Below, piece after piece: positions 53,371 through 63,114 of a DNA stretch of 64,000 nt (positions within the stretch are counted from its first letter, which is position 1; the number at the start of each line of letters is the position of its first letter). Under the pieces are notes generated by a model, which had not been told where the DNA came from, searched no databases, and saw only the letters and a list, made by a program, of their open reading frames with translations. The stretch spans positions 44,407 through 108,406 of the forward strand of contig NZ_PCNZ01000018.1 in assembly GCF_002975175.1 (NCBI RefSeq), in the 5' to 3' direction. The DNA comes from Bacillus sp. MYb209. GTDB taxonomy: Bacteria > Bacillota > Bacilli > Bacillales > Bacillaceae_G. Both the position numbers and the translations under genes were made by a program.

Positions 53371-53527
53371 TCTTATGCTGTATATATTTAGATGTTTTTC
53401 CATCAATCAGTTTCTCTAAGTGATCTATTTTTTCTGTTAATGCACCCTTCACAAGAGAGAAATCTGTATTTGCTTCTTCTTTTTTTTCTTTAAAAAACGA
53501 AGAATTTTGTACATTTATTTCAGCCAT
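53351..53527 (-). CDS. 58-residue small protein, candidate SpoIISA antitoxin (SpoIISC-like)
   Basis: ATG 53527 follows GGGGGAGA. The hydrophilic 58-residue product shares a core with the 41-residue product of the next gene: 'FFKEKKEEANTDFSLVKG' against 'FFKEETEDTTDFSLIKG', followed by a coiled, charged helix. The two are therefore paralogues. Their place downstream of spoIISA recalls the B. subtilis spoIISA-spoIISB-spoIISC order, where both small proteins can neutralise SpoIISA. Sequence similarity to the B. subtilis antitoxins is not obvious, so the role is inferred from position. Confidence 0.55.
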   Translation of the reverse strand: MAEINVQNSSFFKEKKEEANTDFSLVKGALTEKIDHLEKLIDGKTSKYIQHKKLKENT

Positions 53528-53601
53528 CTCTTCTCCCCCTTTTCAAAAGATACAACCTTTTATTTATATTATATAGCAAATGCAGACAGAGTGTACACGT
53601 A

Positions 53602-53727
53602 TCATTTTCTTTTTAATTCTTCTTCCAACTCTTCTACTTGCTGCAAGGTATCTCCTTTTATTAAAGAGAAATCTGTTGTATCTTCAGTCTCTTCTTTAAA
53701 AAAATCATTATCATAATCTTTTATCAA
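53602..53727 (-). CDS. 41-residue small protein, candidate SpoIISA antitoxin (SpoIISB-like)
   Basis: A TTG start at 53727 lies 5 nt after GAGGTGA. The acidic 41-residue product carries the FFKE...TDFSLIKG core shared with the 58-residue gene, then a charged helix 'LQQVEELEEELKRK'. It lies about 110 bp after spoIISA on the same strand, beyond a terminator-like hairpin, so it may have its own promoter, which would let antitoxin be made in excess. The antitoxin role is inferred. Confidence 0.55.
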   Translation of the reverse strand: MIKDYDNDFFKEETEDTTDFSLIKGDTLQQVEELEEELKRK

Positions 53728-53815
53728 TACAATCACCTCTACGTACTAGTGTAGGAATGATTGTCCAATTTTATACAACTTTGTCCGATTTTGTTCTAAA
53801 TTATGTATTGGAGAA

Positions 53816-53840
53816 AAGGACAGAAAACGTTTCTGTCCTT
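53816..53840 (-). terminator. Hairpin terminator at spoIISA stop
   Basis: AAGGACAGAAA (53816-53826) pairs with TTTCTGTCCTT (53830-53840), followed by TTCTCC on the minus strand. It could limit read-through into the small genes. Confidence 0.65.
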
Positions 53841-54579
53841 ACTTACTAAAATAACTATGATGTATTGTTAAATTATATACATTTTCAAAGTCACGATCTT
53901 GTAGATTATTCTTCTTTCCATCAATAACAATAAAAACATCATTCACTATTTTTGCTGGTATAATTCCGACATTTTCTACTTGAACCGCTTGCTGACCATT
54001 CAATTGCTCTATGTGTTCTAAAGGTACTGTAATACTAAATTGAGAGCGAATACCACGGAAATTCGTATTTAATTCGATCGCTGCTTCAAATACAACAATT
54101 TTCGCACCTACTTTTTCCCCATACGAATCAAGAAATACGTTTAAACTATTTGTATACTCTTCTTCCGTATTCCATTCCATTGTCCCAAATGCTACTGGAT
54201 TTACATTTTGAATAATTGTCGTATATATTTCTCCTCTTGCTTTTGAAGCAATTAATGACCGTTTAATTGATTGGACCGTCTTTCCGATATCGCTGAATTT
54301 TGCGCCCCATATTTCTGAAATGTTAGGTGTCAAAATGAATGCAATATCAACGAAAATTACCATCGCAGTGAACATTAAAAGGTTTTTCCAGAGGGTTAAA
54401 TCTATTCCTTTAATCATGAAATAAACTGTGACTGATGTTATAAACAAACCATACCAAGTTTTTCGAATTCGTTGTTTCTTCTCCTCATACAATTCTTCAT
54501 TTTTCCAATAAAAGAAAACAAGAACTACAAAGATGATTGCTAGAATAAATAAGCCGATTCGAATGTTAGAGATCGTCAA
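53839..54579 (-). CDS. spoIISA: SpoIISA-family membrane toxin
   Basis: A 246-residue protein with three N-terminal membrane spans (about 7-24, 42-58 and 68-86) and a cytoplasmic C-terminal domain starting near '[17 protein letters not shown]', with '[20 protein letters not shown]'. Length and layout match SpoIISA, the toxin that permeabilises the membrane of B. subtilis during sporulation unless SpoIISB binds its C-domain. TTG start with GGAGGG about 8-9 nt upstream. Two small paralogous genes follow downstream. A nested hairpin lies upstream at 54642-54718. Confidence 0.78.
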   Translation of the reverse strand: MTISNIRIGLFILAIIFVVLVFFYWKNEELYEEKKQRIRKTWYGLFITSVTVYFMIKGIDLTLWKNLLMFTAMVIFVDIAFILTPNISEIWGAKFSDIGKTVQSIKRSLIASKARGEIYTTIIQNVNPVAFGTMEWNTEEEYTNSLNVFLDSYGEKVGAKIVVFEAAIELNTNFRGIRSQFSITVPLEHIEQLNGQQAVQVENVGIIPAKIVNDVFIVIDGKKNNLQDRDFENVYNLTIHHSYFSK

Positions 54580-54641
54580 TCACATCACCCTCCATTCCAA
54601 AACTACTCACGATACCATTACATGCGCAAAGAGCCATCTTT

Positions 54642-54718
54642 ATGACAAAAGACGTGGACAACCTTCTAAAGTTAGCTACATCGCATATACATTAGAAGCA
54701 GACCACGTCTTTTGTCAT
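54642..54718. repeat. Nested long hairpin between gpmA and spoIISA
   Basis: Outer arms 54642-54657 and 54703-54718 are exact 16-bp reverse complements; inner arms 54663-54669 and 54692-54698 are a further 7 bp. No T-run follows on the minus strand, so it is not a standard terminator. It may be a structured leader of spoIISA, an RNA element at the 3' end of gpmA, or a tiny mobile repeat. Confidence 0.6.
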
Positions 54719-54765
54719 GAATCTACATTGTATATGTAGACAAGCATACGTTTCAAATTTTCATG

Positions 54766-55503
54766 TTAAAAAGAAATATGTTTCGGAATTTCCCCTTCAG
54801 GTACTTCTCCGTCCATACTTAAGTAATAATGACGAATTGGATGTAAATTTTCGTCTAATTCATAAACAAGTGGAATGCTAGTCGGTATATTTAATGTTAC
54901 TACACCATCATTTGAGAGATTGTCTAAGTATTTCACAAGTGAACGAATCGTATTGCCGTGTGATGAAATCATTACTCTTTCACCACTTTTTAATGCCGGT
55001 GCGATTTCTGCATGCCAATAATCAAGTACTCTTTTCTCCGTATCCTCTAAACATTCAGTCAATGGAAATTCGCCTTTTTTTAACGTTTTGTATCTCGGAT
55101 CATTCGCTGTATATCGGGGATCATCTTCAGTAAGTGCAGGCGGTCTCACATCTATACTTCTTCTCCAAATATGAACTTTTTCATCTCCATATTTTTTTGC
55201 AGTTTCGTCTTTATTCAATCCTTGTAGTGCACCATAATGGCGTTCATTCAACTTCCATGAGTTATGTATAGGGACCCAAGTAAGATCCATTTCATGAAGT
55301 ACAATCCATAATGTCCGTATTGCTCGTTTTAATACTGATGTATACGCAACATCAAACGTATATCCATTCTTTTTTAATATTGTTCCTGCTTCTCTCGCTT
55401 CACTTAATCCATTCTTTGATAAATCTACATCTGTCCATCCTGTAAATCGATTTTCAAGATTCCACAAACTTTGTCCGTGACGAATGAGTACAAGTTTTAT
55501 CAT
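54766..55503 (-). CDS. gpmA: 2,3-bisphosphoglycerate-dependent phosphoglycerate mutase
   Basis: A 245-residue histidine phosphatase-fold enzyme: '[19 protein letters not shown]' with the phospho-His, '[15 protein letters not shown]', '[12 protein letters not shown]' and '[12 protein letters not shown]'. It interconverts 2- and 3-phosphoglycerate. It is monocistronic here, next to spoIISA. RBS GAGGGG. Confidence 0.9.
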   Translation of the reverse strand: MIKLVLIRHGQSLWNLENRFTGWTDVDLSKNGLSEAREAGTILKKNGYTFDVAYTSVLKRAIRTLWIVLHEMDLTWVPIHNSWKLNERHYGALQGLNKDETAKKYGDEKVHIWRRSIDVRPPALTEDDPRYTANDPRYKTLKKGEFPLTECLEDTEKRVLDYWHAEIAPALKSGERVMISSHGNTIRSLVKYLDNLSNDGVVTLNIPTSIPLVYELDENLHPIRHYYLSMDGEVPEGEIPKHISF

Positions 55504-55676
55504 TATAATTCCCCTCTCGGAAATATGAATTTTAAAATTTCAATACGTACACATATAAAGTTTTTGGTAATGTGAATTTTTTATCCATACATTCTATGAT
55601 TTATTCATAGTTGCCAAATATACAGATAAGAATTTATGATTTTTCAAACTACAAAAGAAGATACTATTTATATCTT

Positions 55677-56153
55677 TTATTCTACTGGTATTTCACGCTT
55701 AGACGACCATGCATCAAATCCTGAACGGCTATTTGCCATTTCATTCATAACTTGATGCCAACTTTCTTCACATGATTCGCCAAACTGTGAGAAAATAGCT
55801 CCCATTTGCTCTCTTTGAACATCGCTCAGTTTTTTCTCTAAGTCTGTTCCTTCTTCTGTTAAAGACAGCTGTTTCACACGACGATCATGTGCAGCTTCAT
55901 TACTCTCAATAAGTCCTTTTTCTAACAGTTGGCGCAATGGTCCGTGAAGAGCTTGTTTACTTATTTCTAAAAGTGATAGCAATTCATTTACACTAAGCCC
56001 CGGAAAACGAGCAATAAAAAACAGAATTCTATGATGTACACGCTGTATACCGTACTCTTTTATAATTTCATCTGGTTTTTCTGTAAAAGTTTTATATGCA
56101 AAGTAAAATAATGCTAATGCCTCATTCATTTGTTCTTCTTTATGTTGTGTCAT
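55677..56153 (-). CDS. MarR-family regulator
   Basis: A 158-residue winged-helix regulator: 'YGIQRVHHRILFFIARFPG', recognition helix 'LLEISKQALHGPLRQL', wing 'NEAAHDRRVKQLSLTEEG'. The target genes are not evident; gpmA downstream is separated by 173 bp and is probably not its partner. RBS GGGGGAAAG. Confidence 0.82.
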   Translation of the reverse strand: MTQHKEEQMNEALALFYFAYKTFTEKPDEIIKEYGIQRVHHRILFFIARFPGLSVNELLSLLEISKQALHGPLRQLLEKGLIESNEAAHDRRVKQLSLTEEGTDLEKKLSDVQREQMGAIFSQFGESCEESWHQVMNEMANSRSGFDAWSSKREIPVE

Positions 56154-56426
56154 CTACTTTCCCCCTGTATGTAAATTATACCACAATTCACTTATGAATA
56201 ATTTAGTTGGGATATTGAGCCTAATTTCTTCATTCTAAAACCAATAAATTTCAACTATTGTATTTTTTGAAGGTTGCTTAATTCGCAAACTATACCTTCA
56301 AATAAAGTTTCCAAATTACTTTTTAAAAACTTCTTAAGGAAATAGGTTAAATTCAAATGATAAATATTGTAAAATTTATTTATTAATATTTTTCGAAAAA
56401 ATCAATTGTGATTGGAGTGTTATTTT

Positions 56427-57059
56427 ATGCAAACAAAAAAAGTTTACCTTTATGTATTTAATACAATGTCAGACTGGGAATATGGACATTTAATTGCAGA
56501 ACTAAACTCAGGAAGATATTTCAAAAAAGATTTAGCCTCTTTAAAGGTAATTACAGTAGGAGCTACTAATGAAATTATTACTACGATGGGAGGACTGAGC
56601 ATAAAACCAGATATTTCTCTGGATAAATGTACTCTTGAGAGTAACGATCTTTTAGTGTTACCTGGAGGGACTACTTGGGGAGAACATATTCATCACCCTA
56701 TCTTGAAAAAAATTGGTGAAGCGTTAAAACTTGGCACTATTGTTGCTGCCATTTGTGGTGCAACTGAGGGACTAGCTAATTTCGGATACCTAGATTCTAG
56801 AAAGCATACAAGCAATGACTTAGAGTATATTAAAATGGTTTGTCCTAATTATAAAGGAGAAAAACTTTATAAAATGGAACCTGCGGTATGTGATGAAAAT
56901 TTGATTACTGCATCAGGAGTAGCTCCTCTGGAATTTGCAATGGAAGTACTGAAAAAAATTGATGTATTTGCACCAGATACGTTACATTCATGGTATAACC
57001 TAAATAAGACTTATAAACCTGAATACTTCTTCCAGTTAATGAATTCAATTACTAGATAA
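56427..57059 (+). CDS. DJ-1/PfpI-family protein (YdeA-like)
   Basis: A 210-residue class I glutamine-amidotransferase-like protein of the DJ-1/PfpI superfamily. The nucleophile elbow is 'VAAICGATEGLANFG', with the reactive Cys, preceded by 'DLLVLPGGTTWGE'. The C-terminal part 'ITASGVAPLEFAMEVL' is typical of the group. Possible stress-type amidase, glyoxalase or chaperone; not resolved. ATG 56427 was chosen over the in-frame TTG at 56412, since GGAG lies 9 nt upstream. Confidence 0.78.
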   Translation: MQTKKVYLYVFNTMSDWEYGHLIAELNSGRYFKKDLASLKVITVGATNEIITTMGGLSIKPDISLDKCTLESNDLLVLPGGTTWGEHIHHPILKKIGEALKLGTIVAAICGATEGLANFGYLDSRKHTSNDLEYIKMVCPNYKGEKLYKMEPAVCDENLITASGVAPLEFAMEVLKKIDVFAPDTLHSWYNLNKTYKPEYFFQLMNSITR

Positions 57060-57235
57060 GCTAAAAAATTAAATTAGCAGTTTTATATTATATAAAAAAC
57101 TTAAAAAACACCCCTAAAGTTGTTATAAATACAACCGGTAACTAAATCTCTTTTTAATTTTATTGCATAACGGGGGTCTTTCTACTTTGGTAATAATGAT
57201 GAGACATCATTAAGAATCGGTGACAGTTGTAAAAC

Positions 57236-57278
57236 AAAAAAGGGATGATACATATTAATCTTGAATCATCCCTTTTTT
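57236..57278. terminator. Shared convergent terminator
   Basis: Arms 57236-57249 and 57265-57278 form a 14-bp stem with A- and T-runs on both sides. It serves the DJ-1/PfpI gene and the PhnB-like gene. Confidence 0.8.
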
Positions 57279-57308
57279 TATGACATTAATGTCACCATAT
57301 TATTTTAA

Positions 57309-57722
57309 TTATTCATCTCCAGCAAGAGTTAACTGCCAAGATACGCCATATTTATCATTTAACCAGCCAAACTTCTTACTAAACGGATACGAACCTAAAG
57401 GCATAAGAATTTTCCCATCTTGTGCTAGCTTTTTAAAAACCGATTCAATTTCTTCTTCCGTATCACAAGTTACGTAAAGAGACATAGATGGAGTGAATGT
57501 AAAATCATGCTTCACATAACTATCGATACACATGAACTCTTGTCCATTTAACGTAAATGTTGCATGTATAACATTTCCCTCTTTACCAGGTCCATTTTTA
57601 TCATAACGAGAGATACTTTTAATTTCTGACTGATCAAACAGTGATGTATATAAGTTCATTGCTTCCTCAGCTTTACCCTCAAACATTAAAAAAGTAGTGA
57701 TTTTTTGATTTGTGTTACTCAT
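57309..57722 (-). CDS. PhnB/VOC-type glyoxalase-fold protein
   Basis: A 137-residue PhnB-like (DUF1428-like/3-demethylubiquinone methyltransferase-like) member of the VOC superfamily: 'TTFLMFEGKAEEAMNLYTSL', 'VIHATFTLNGQEFMCID' and the C-terminal 'FGWLNDKYGVSWQLTL'. The function of these proteins is generally unknown. RBS AAGGGGG. Confidence 0.78.
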   Translation of the reverse strand: MSNTNQKITTFLMFEGKAEEAMNLYTSLFDQSEIKSISRYDKNGPGKEGNVIHATFTLNGQEFMCIDSYVKHDFTFTPSMSLYVTCDTEEEIESVFKKLAQDGKILMPLGSYPFSKKFGWLNDKYGVSWQLTLAGDE

Positions 57723-57843
57723 TTAGAGACATCCCCCTTTTATGTATATACATTTAATATACGTCTGGATAAAAATTAAGAACACACGTTCTTGTAACTA
57801 TATTATCTATAATAATCCTCGGCTTGTCAATTGTCTATCCTTG

Positions 57844-58551
57844 TTATTTTTTGAACAATGCTGTCCAAAGAAATGATTCTCCGAACATGTCATTCGGGTG
57901 TTCAATTTGTTTCATCTTTCTTATTTCAATTACTTCAAATTCATTAAATATCTCTCTTAACTTTTCTTCTGAATATGCAAGACCACCTTGTAAATTCCAC
58001 CCTCTATATACATCCCAATCTGTTATTTCAGATCCATTCCGGTCATCCAAATCACCTGCTGCAAAGCATGTTAATCCGAAATAACCGCCTGATTTTAAAG
58101 AGTTATTAATTAACTCTATATAGTTCATTCTTCTATGTGGCGGAATATGATGTAGGCAACCCGAATCATAAACAAAATCAAATTCATTTTGAACATTTAA
58201 ATTAAAAATCGAATCACAAATAAATTGCATTTCTATTCCTTTTTCTAATGCCCTCTCTTTCGCCCAATTAATGCCTTCTATAGATAAATCCACTCCTGTT
58301 ACATCAAACCCTTGTTTCGCTAAATAAATTGCATTTCTTCCTGGACCGCAACCAAGTTCTAACACTTTCCCTTTTGAAATCCATTCTTTTTGTATATATG
58401 AAACTAAATTCTCATCTGGTACATTTGCAAAAAATGGAACATTTTTTTCTCTATTCGCATAAAATTCATTCCAAAATGGTACTGCGGGTCTTAATAAGGA
58501 ATCAAGCATTTTTAAAACATCTTCTTGTGTATGTAACGTTTCATTTTTCAT
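57844..58551 (-). CDS. Class I SAM-dependent methyltransferase
   Basis: A 235-residue small-molecule methyltransferase with motif I 'VLELGCGPGRNAIYLAKQG' and acidic 'DVTGVDLSIEG', motif IV 'FDFVYDSGCLHHIPPH', and an N-terminal alpha helix with 'PAVPFWNEFYANR'. Unknown substrate; the style is that of thiopurine or tellurite-type methyltransferases. It lies downstream of the exporter operon but with a 134-bp gap, so probably separate. Confidence 0.78.
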   Translation of the reverse strand: MKNETLHTQEDVLKMLDSLLRPAVPFWNEFYANREKNVPFFANVPDENLVSYIQKEWISKGKVLELGCGPGRNAIYLAKQGFDVTGVDLSIEGINWAKERALEKGIEMQFICDSIFNLNVQNEFDFVYDSGCLHHIPPHRRMNYIELINNSLKSGGYFGLTCFAAGDLDDRNGSEITDWDVYRGWNLQGGLAYSEEKLREIFNEFEVIEIRKMKQIEHPNDMFGESFLWTALFKK

Positions 58552-58685
58552 TTAAAATCCCCCTTTTAAATATCCAGAAAATTATCATATCTAATTATAG
58601 ACTTTTAGACAAAGAAAAAACTCCCACTTACAGTAGGAGGTAGTGATTCAGAAACATCTTCTTTTAAATTCATACTAAAAGATTA

Positions 58686-59447
58686 TTAAAATCCCATTTC
58701 TGTCAACCATTTTAAGAGCTTCTCTTCTCGTGCTTTCAAATCATCCTTCATATACTTACCCATTCTTATTTCACCGACAAATTCCCCATCCACCATAAAA
58801 AGAATTCTTTCTGTTCTAGCTGCTACCTTTACATCATGAGTAACTAACATAACTGTAGTACCATTACAATTTATATTCGATAAAATATCCATTACCTCTT
58901 CTGTCACTTTTAAATTCAGAGCGCCAGTTGGTTCATCAGCAAAAATAATATTAGGATTGTTTATGAGAGCTCTACAAATAGATACCCTTTGTAATTGTCC
59001 CCCTGATGCTTCAGTTATATTATTAGTTGCTATATCACTTATCCCCATTTTCTTCACCAACTCAAGTGCACGTTTATTTATGACTTTCCTACTCTCAACT
59101 TTTGCTAAATATGCGGACAAAACTATATTATCAAAAAGATTCAAATTTCTAAGAAGATTGCTTTGCTGAAAAATAAATCCCATTTCGTTAAGACGTAATT
59201 TTGCTAACGCTTCCTCATTCATAAATGATATATTTTTATTAGAAACTCTCACACTTCCTGAAGTCATTCGATCCATACCACTTATATTATAAAGTAACGT
59301 TGATTTTCCAGATCCAGAAGGTCCCATGACTGATACAAACTCTCCTACATTAATCTCTAAATCTATATTTTTAAGTACGTGGTAAGTTCTATTTCCATCT
59401 ATTGAATATTTTTTATTTAATTGTTTTACTTCTAAAATCTTTTTCAA
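58686..59447 (-). CDS. ABC exporter ATPase (MacB/LolD-like)
   Basis: A 253-residue ATPase with Walker A 'GPSGSGKST', 'FIFQQSNLLRNLNLFDN', a slightly altered signature 'ASGGQLQRVSICRAL', Walker B 'IIFADEPTGALNLK' and 'LVTHDVKVAARTE'. I chose TTG 59447, 8 nt after GGAGG. It is coupled to the FtsX-type permease just upstream and ends the operon controlled by the TetR gene at 63.1 kb. Confidence 0.83.
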   Translation of the reverse strand: MKKILEVKQLNKKYSIDGNRTYHVLKNIDLEINVGEFVSVMGPSGSGKSTLLYNISGMDRMTSGSVRVSNKNISFMNEEALAKLRLNEMGFIFQQSNLLRNLNLFDNIVLSAYLAKVESRKVINKRALELVKKMGISDIATNNITEASGGQLQRVSICRALINNPNIIFADEPTGALNLKVTEEVMDILSNINCNGTTVMLVTHDVKVAARTERILFMVDGEFVGEIRMGKYMKDDLKAREEKLLKWLTEMGF

Positions 59448-59459
59448 TTTACACACCTC

Positions 59460-61799
59460 CTATTCTCCATTTGCTTTTAAATCATTTGTTTGTTTCACAG
59501 TTAAACTACTAAAAAGTGTTGTTGTGGATACTGCTATAAATAGAATAGCTGGACATATTACATAAGAAATAAATGGGTCAACTACAAACTTTATGTGAGC
59601 AGCTCCCATAAATGAACCTAACCAACTTACTAGCACTTCTCCAAACGTAGCAGCTATAAATGTACCTGTTACAATACCAATTAATACAATGGCAATAGAA
59701 CGAGTTACATACTGCATACGAATATCTTTGTAAGAAAAGCCGATACTTTTCATAATTAAAATTTGCGAGGAGTCTTTTGCTAATAACATTTTAAAAAACA
59801 TCGTAGTGATTAGAATAGATATTGTTATAGCAATCATAATTGCAACTTGAGTCACAAGTTTTAATTGATTAATTGTCTCTCCTAAAGTTTGAGACAAATA
59901 ATCATCCGTATCTGTTATTTTTGCGGAATAAAAATTTTGTTTATATTCATTCATTTTTTCTTGCATATTCACAGTAGGCTTTATATCTATATTTACTACA
60001 TGCCATACTATATTTTCTATGTTATATGGTACGTTCGCCTTAGCTGTTTTTCCACCATTCGTTACATCTTGGTATATACCACTAATAGTTAGCCCCCTCT
60101 CTTTTCCTTCTACAATTAAAATTACTCTATCACCTACATTCTTTTTTAATTCTTTAGCATTCATATAAGAAAGAGCAATTTCATTTTCATTTTCTGGTGC
60201 CATACCTTCAACATACTCTAGTGGAAATTTAGTAAAATCTCCAACTTCCACATTTATATTTTCATGTGTACCATCAGCATTCACCATTTTAAATGTACTT
60301 GTTACAAATGCAGCGTGTTTTTTTATATCACTATCTTTTCGTATATACGATATAACGTCTTTAAATCGTTTCTCTATATTTTCAGATTGCTGTAAATCTA
60401 TTCTTATATCACTTTTCCCTGTCCCCATATAATTGACAAACTGCGGTGACTTAATCGTGTACAAAAAGTTAACTGGAACAACAATCATAAACACTGCAAT
60501 TATTAAAACGACAATTAATACTCGATATAATTTAAATCGTTTCACTACATCTTGTATACCAAGAAATATGTTTACACTTAAAATTTTAGATTGAAAGAGT
60601 GAAAGAGACTTTCTATGCTTTGTTTTTCCTATCTCATCTCTTTTTCGTAAAGCATCTATTGCCGTAATTCTCCTAAAATTCCGCAAAACGAATCGGCAGA
60701 AAAGTATAACAGCCACAAACATCAGTGATGTAGATATTAACGGCACAATATAATGTACAATACTTTTATCTACCGCTCCCATATAAAGTACGATATTAGA
60801 GGTAAAGATTTTTGTAACAAATAAGGAAAGAATATATCCAAATATACATGCGCTAGCCGAAATAAAAACATACTTTGTTAAATAAAGTTTTTGAATATCT
60901 TTATTTTGAATACCGATAGCTTTCATAACACCAATTTCACGATAGTCTTCTTCCATAGAAGTAATGATTGTAAATCTAATACATAAAATTGCAATTAGCA
61001 TTAATAAGGTACTTATTATCATAATAACTGCTGCTATTATTCCATCTGTTAACGAATTGAGTGTTTTATATAGAGAATAAGTAATAGAGGGACCTTTTTG
61101 AGGTAAGTTCGATGACTGGTATAAATTTTCAAATTCATTTATTTTATTTAAATCTGTTAGCTGAAATTCAATAAGATATTCACTTTCTCCAAAATTTCTT
61201 TTTACTCTTTTCCAATCTACATCACTTATTACGAATCGCTTTGAACTAACGATTGATGGATTCATTTGAACATCACGAACAAATGTCGAAATTGTAAATT
61301 CCAGTTCAATATTATTTTTTACAATCCATATTTTCTCTCCAATATGCAAATCATACTTTTGCATATAATAAATTGGCACACCAATTTCACCTTTTGAAAC
61401 ATCTATTACTTTGTTATTTAAATCTAATAGAAAATCAAAAGAAGTGCTTTGTTTAACGAAACTTATATCCATTACACTATTATGTTCTGCATGCTCTTTA
61501 TTTTTTATAAATACATTAGACCCATTCAATAGGATCGTTTCAGCTGTTTGCTGTTCTTTTACAAATGGCGTTTTCGCAACAAAAGAATCAATTGATTTTT
61601 GATTTATTTCTCCAGCATGCATTTGTACGAAGTGAGGTGCATTTGATTGTTTAAACAATTGACCCATTGAACTAAACAGAGTTACAACCATACTTGAAGC
61701 ACTAACCATTAAAAGAGTTGATAGCATTATAAACATAAATAAAATAACGATTATCATTTTATTTTGAGAGAAATCTCTTTTTAACATTCTCCTAATCAT
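59460..61799 (-). CDS. FtsX-type ABC permease (MacB-like, two modules)
   Basis: A 779-residue permease with two FtsX modules. There is an N-terminal span ('IIVILFMFIMLSTLLMVSA'), a large external domain (about 50-240), three spans (about 260-380) ending 'VILFCRFVLRNFRRITAIDALRK', then a second span, external domain and final three spans. This arrangement is used by MacB-like exporters of peptides or lipids. The ATPase gene follows directly. The ribosome site is weak (GAGGGG at 12 nt). Confidence 0.82.
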   Translation of the reverse strand: MIRRMLKRDFSQNKMIIVILFMFIMLSTLLMVSASSMVVTLFSSMGQLFKQSNAPHFVQMHAGEINQKSIDSFVAKTPFVKEQQTAETILLNGSNVFIKNKEHAEHNSVMDISFVKQSTSFDFLLDLNNKVIDVSKGEIGVPIYYMQKYDLHIGEKIWIVKNNIELEFTISTFVRDVQMNPSIVSSKRFVISDVDWKRVKRNFGESEYLIEFQLTDLNKINEFENLYQSSNLPQKGPSITYSLYKTLNSLTDGIIAAVIMIISTLLMLIAILCIRFTIITSMEEDYREIGVMKAIGIQNKDIQKLYLTKYVFISASACIFGYILSLFVTKIFTSNIVLYMGAVDKSIVHYIVPLISTSLMFVAVILFCRFVLRNFRRITAIDALRKRDEIGKTKHRKSLSLFQSKILSVNIFLGIQDVVKRFKLYRVLIVVLIIAVFMIVVPVNFLYTIKSPQFVNYMGTGKSDIRIDLQQSENIEKRFKDVISYIRKDSDIKKHAAFVTSTFKMVNADGTHENINVEVGDFTKFPLEYVEGMAPENENEIALSYMNAKELKKNVGDRVILIVEGKERGLTISGIYQDVTNGGKTAKANVPYNIENIVWHVVNIDIKPTVNMQEKMNEYKQNFYSAKITDTDDYLSQTLGETINQLKLVTQVAIMIAITISILITTMFFKMLLAKDSSQILIMKSIGFSYKDIRMQYVTRSIAIVLIGIVTGTFIAATFGEVLVSWLGSFMGAAHIKFVVDPFISYVICPAILFIAVSTTTLFSSLTVKQTNDLKANGE

Positions 61800-61805
61800 A
61801 TCAAT

Positions 61806-63053
61806 CTAGTTCCCCTCATTCCGTAATATTTTCTTCGTCACAAAAGCTATTATTATCAATATGAAACTAATACATAATATAGGTAAATAAATTTTCAAAA
61901 TAAACTCTTCAAACATAAAACCATATACAACTTGCCCAATTGGTGCCATACATTGAGACACTGCTGTTATGATTGCCATTACTTTCCCTAAATTTTCATT
62001 TGGTGTTTTCTTTTGTACAACGGTAATTACATAAATGGAGACGATTGTCATAATCATTGCAATAAAAATAGAACAAAGTATAAAGAGGATTAATGGAGGG
62101 TAGTGTCCCATATTAAGGATAAATGGTGTAACTGATAAAGCCATTGGTATAACTAATAAAGCAATAACAAGCATCCAGTAATACAATGTTTTCATCTGCA
62201 ACTTTTTAGAAAAGAAACCAATTGATAATGCACCTAATATTGTAGCAAAATCGATTAACCCCATCCCAATTCCGTACAACGTATCGCTACTTTGCATAGT
62301 TACTCGTAAAATAATAGGTCCCCCTACAACAAATAATGGTGTCAAAATTAAGTTTAAAAGCGCTGCAAGAAGCATAGATTTCAAAATAAATGGTTGTTTT
62401 AAAACGTAAAGAGATCCTTCTTTCATATCTTTTACAATTGTCGGTACGATATGGTCTTCTTGAATTCTTTTTATAAATGGTATTTTAATAAACATTTCTA
62501 ATATGGCTGATAGAAAAAACGCAATGCCACTTATTATAACAAGCATTTTCAAACCAATTATGCCATATAATACTCCTCCTAATACAGGCGCAACAATATT
62601 GGATAATGCTTGCACACCATTAACGATACCATTAGCTTGCTCTAGCTTTTTTTCTGGAACTAATTGCGGAATACTTGCCATTACAACTGGCGCGTACATC
62701 GCACTAACAACTGCTAATAGAAACATAACAATTCCAATCCATATAATAGATACAGAACCATTAACTAATATAGCAATGAAACCTAATACAATTGTAGCGT
62801 TTATAAAATCAAAGATAACCATTAAGTTACGGCGATTAAAGCGATCTGCAATTGCCCCGCCGAGAGGTGCCAACAAAAATGGAATACTCGTTATTGCATA
62901 TAATCCCGCAAATATATCTGCACGCCCTGTTATATCTAACACATATAAGGACAAAGCAAAACGCAAGAGCGTTGATCCTAAAATTGTTATAATTTGCCCC
63001 AAAACCATTAAATGAAAATCTTTCATAGACGATTTTGTGCTGATTGACATCAT
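61806..63053 (-). CDS. MFS drug-type exporter
   Basis: A protein of about 415 residues with 12 spans of the MFS enterobactin/macrolide exporter type: 'GGAIADRFNRRNLMVI' is the loop 2-3 motif. I suggest ATG 63053 as the start; the frame has another ATG at 63068 without a ribosome site. It is the first gene of the export operon, 13 bp from the operator at 63076-63092, and is followed after 6 bp by the FtsX permease. Co-export of one compound by two systems is inferred. Confidence 0.8.
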   Translation of the reverse strand: MMSISTKSSMKDFHLMVLGQIITILGSTLLRFALSLYVLDITGRADIFAGLYAITSIPFLLAPLGGAIADRFNRRNLMVIFDFINATIVLGFIAILVNGSVSIIWIGIVMFLLAVVSAMYAPVVMASIPQLVPEKKLEQANGIVNGVQALSNIVAPVLGGVLYGIIGLKMLVIISGIAFFLSAILEMFIKIPFIKRIQEDHIVPTIVKDMKEGSLYVLKQPFILKSMLLAALLNLILTPLFVVGGPIILRVTMQSSDTLYGIGMGLIDFATILGALSIGFFSKKLQMKTLYYWMLVIALLVIPMALSVTPFILNMGHYPPLILFILCSIFIAMIMTIVSIYVITVVQKKTPNENLGKVMAIITAVSQCMAPIGQVVYGFMFEEFILKIYLPILCISFILIIIAFVTKKILRNEGN

Positions 63054-63075
63054 ACCCACACCCTTCATTTATTTT

Positions 63076-63092
63076 AGACCGACTGTCGGTCT
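63076..63092. promoter_or_regulatory. TetR operator before the export operon
   Basis: AGACCGACTGTCGGTCT is a perfect 8-bp inverted repeat around one base, with the same core as the site at 63768-63788. It lies between the TetR stop and the MFS start. Confidence 0.75.
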
Positions 63093-63114
63093 GTTTTAAT
63101 CAAACAGAAAATTA

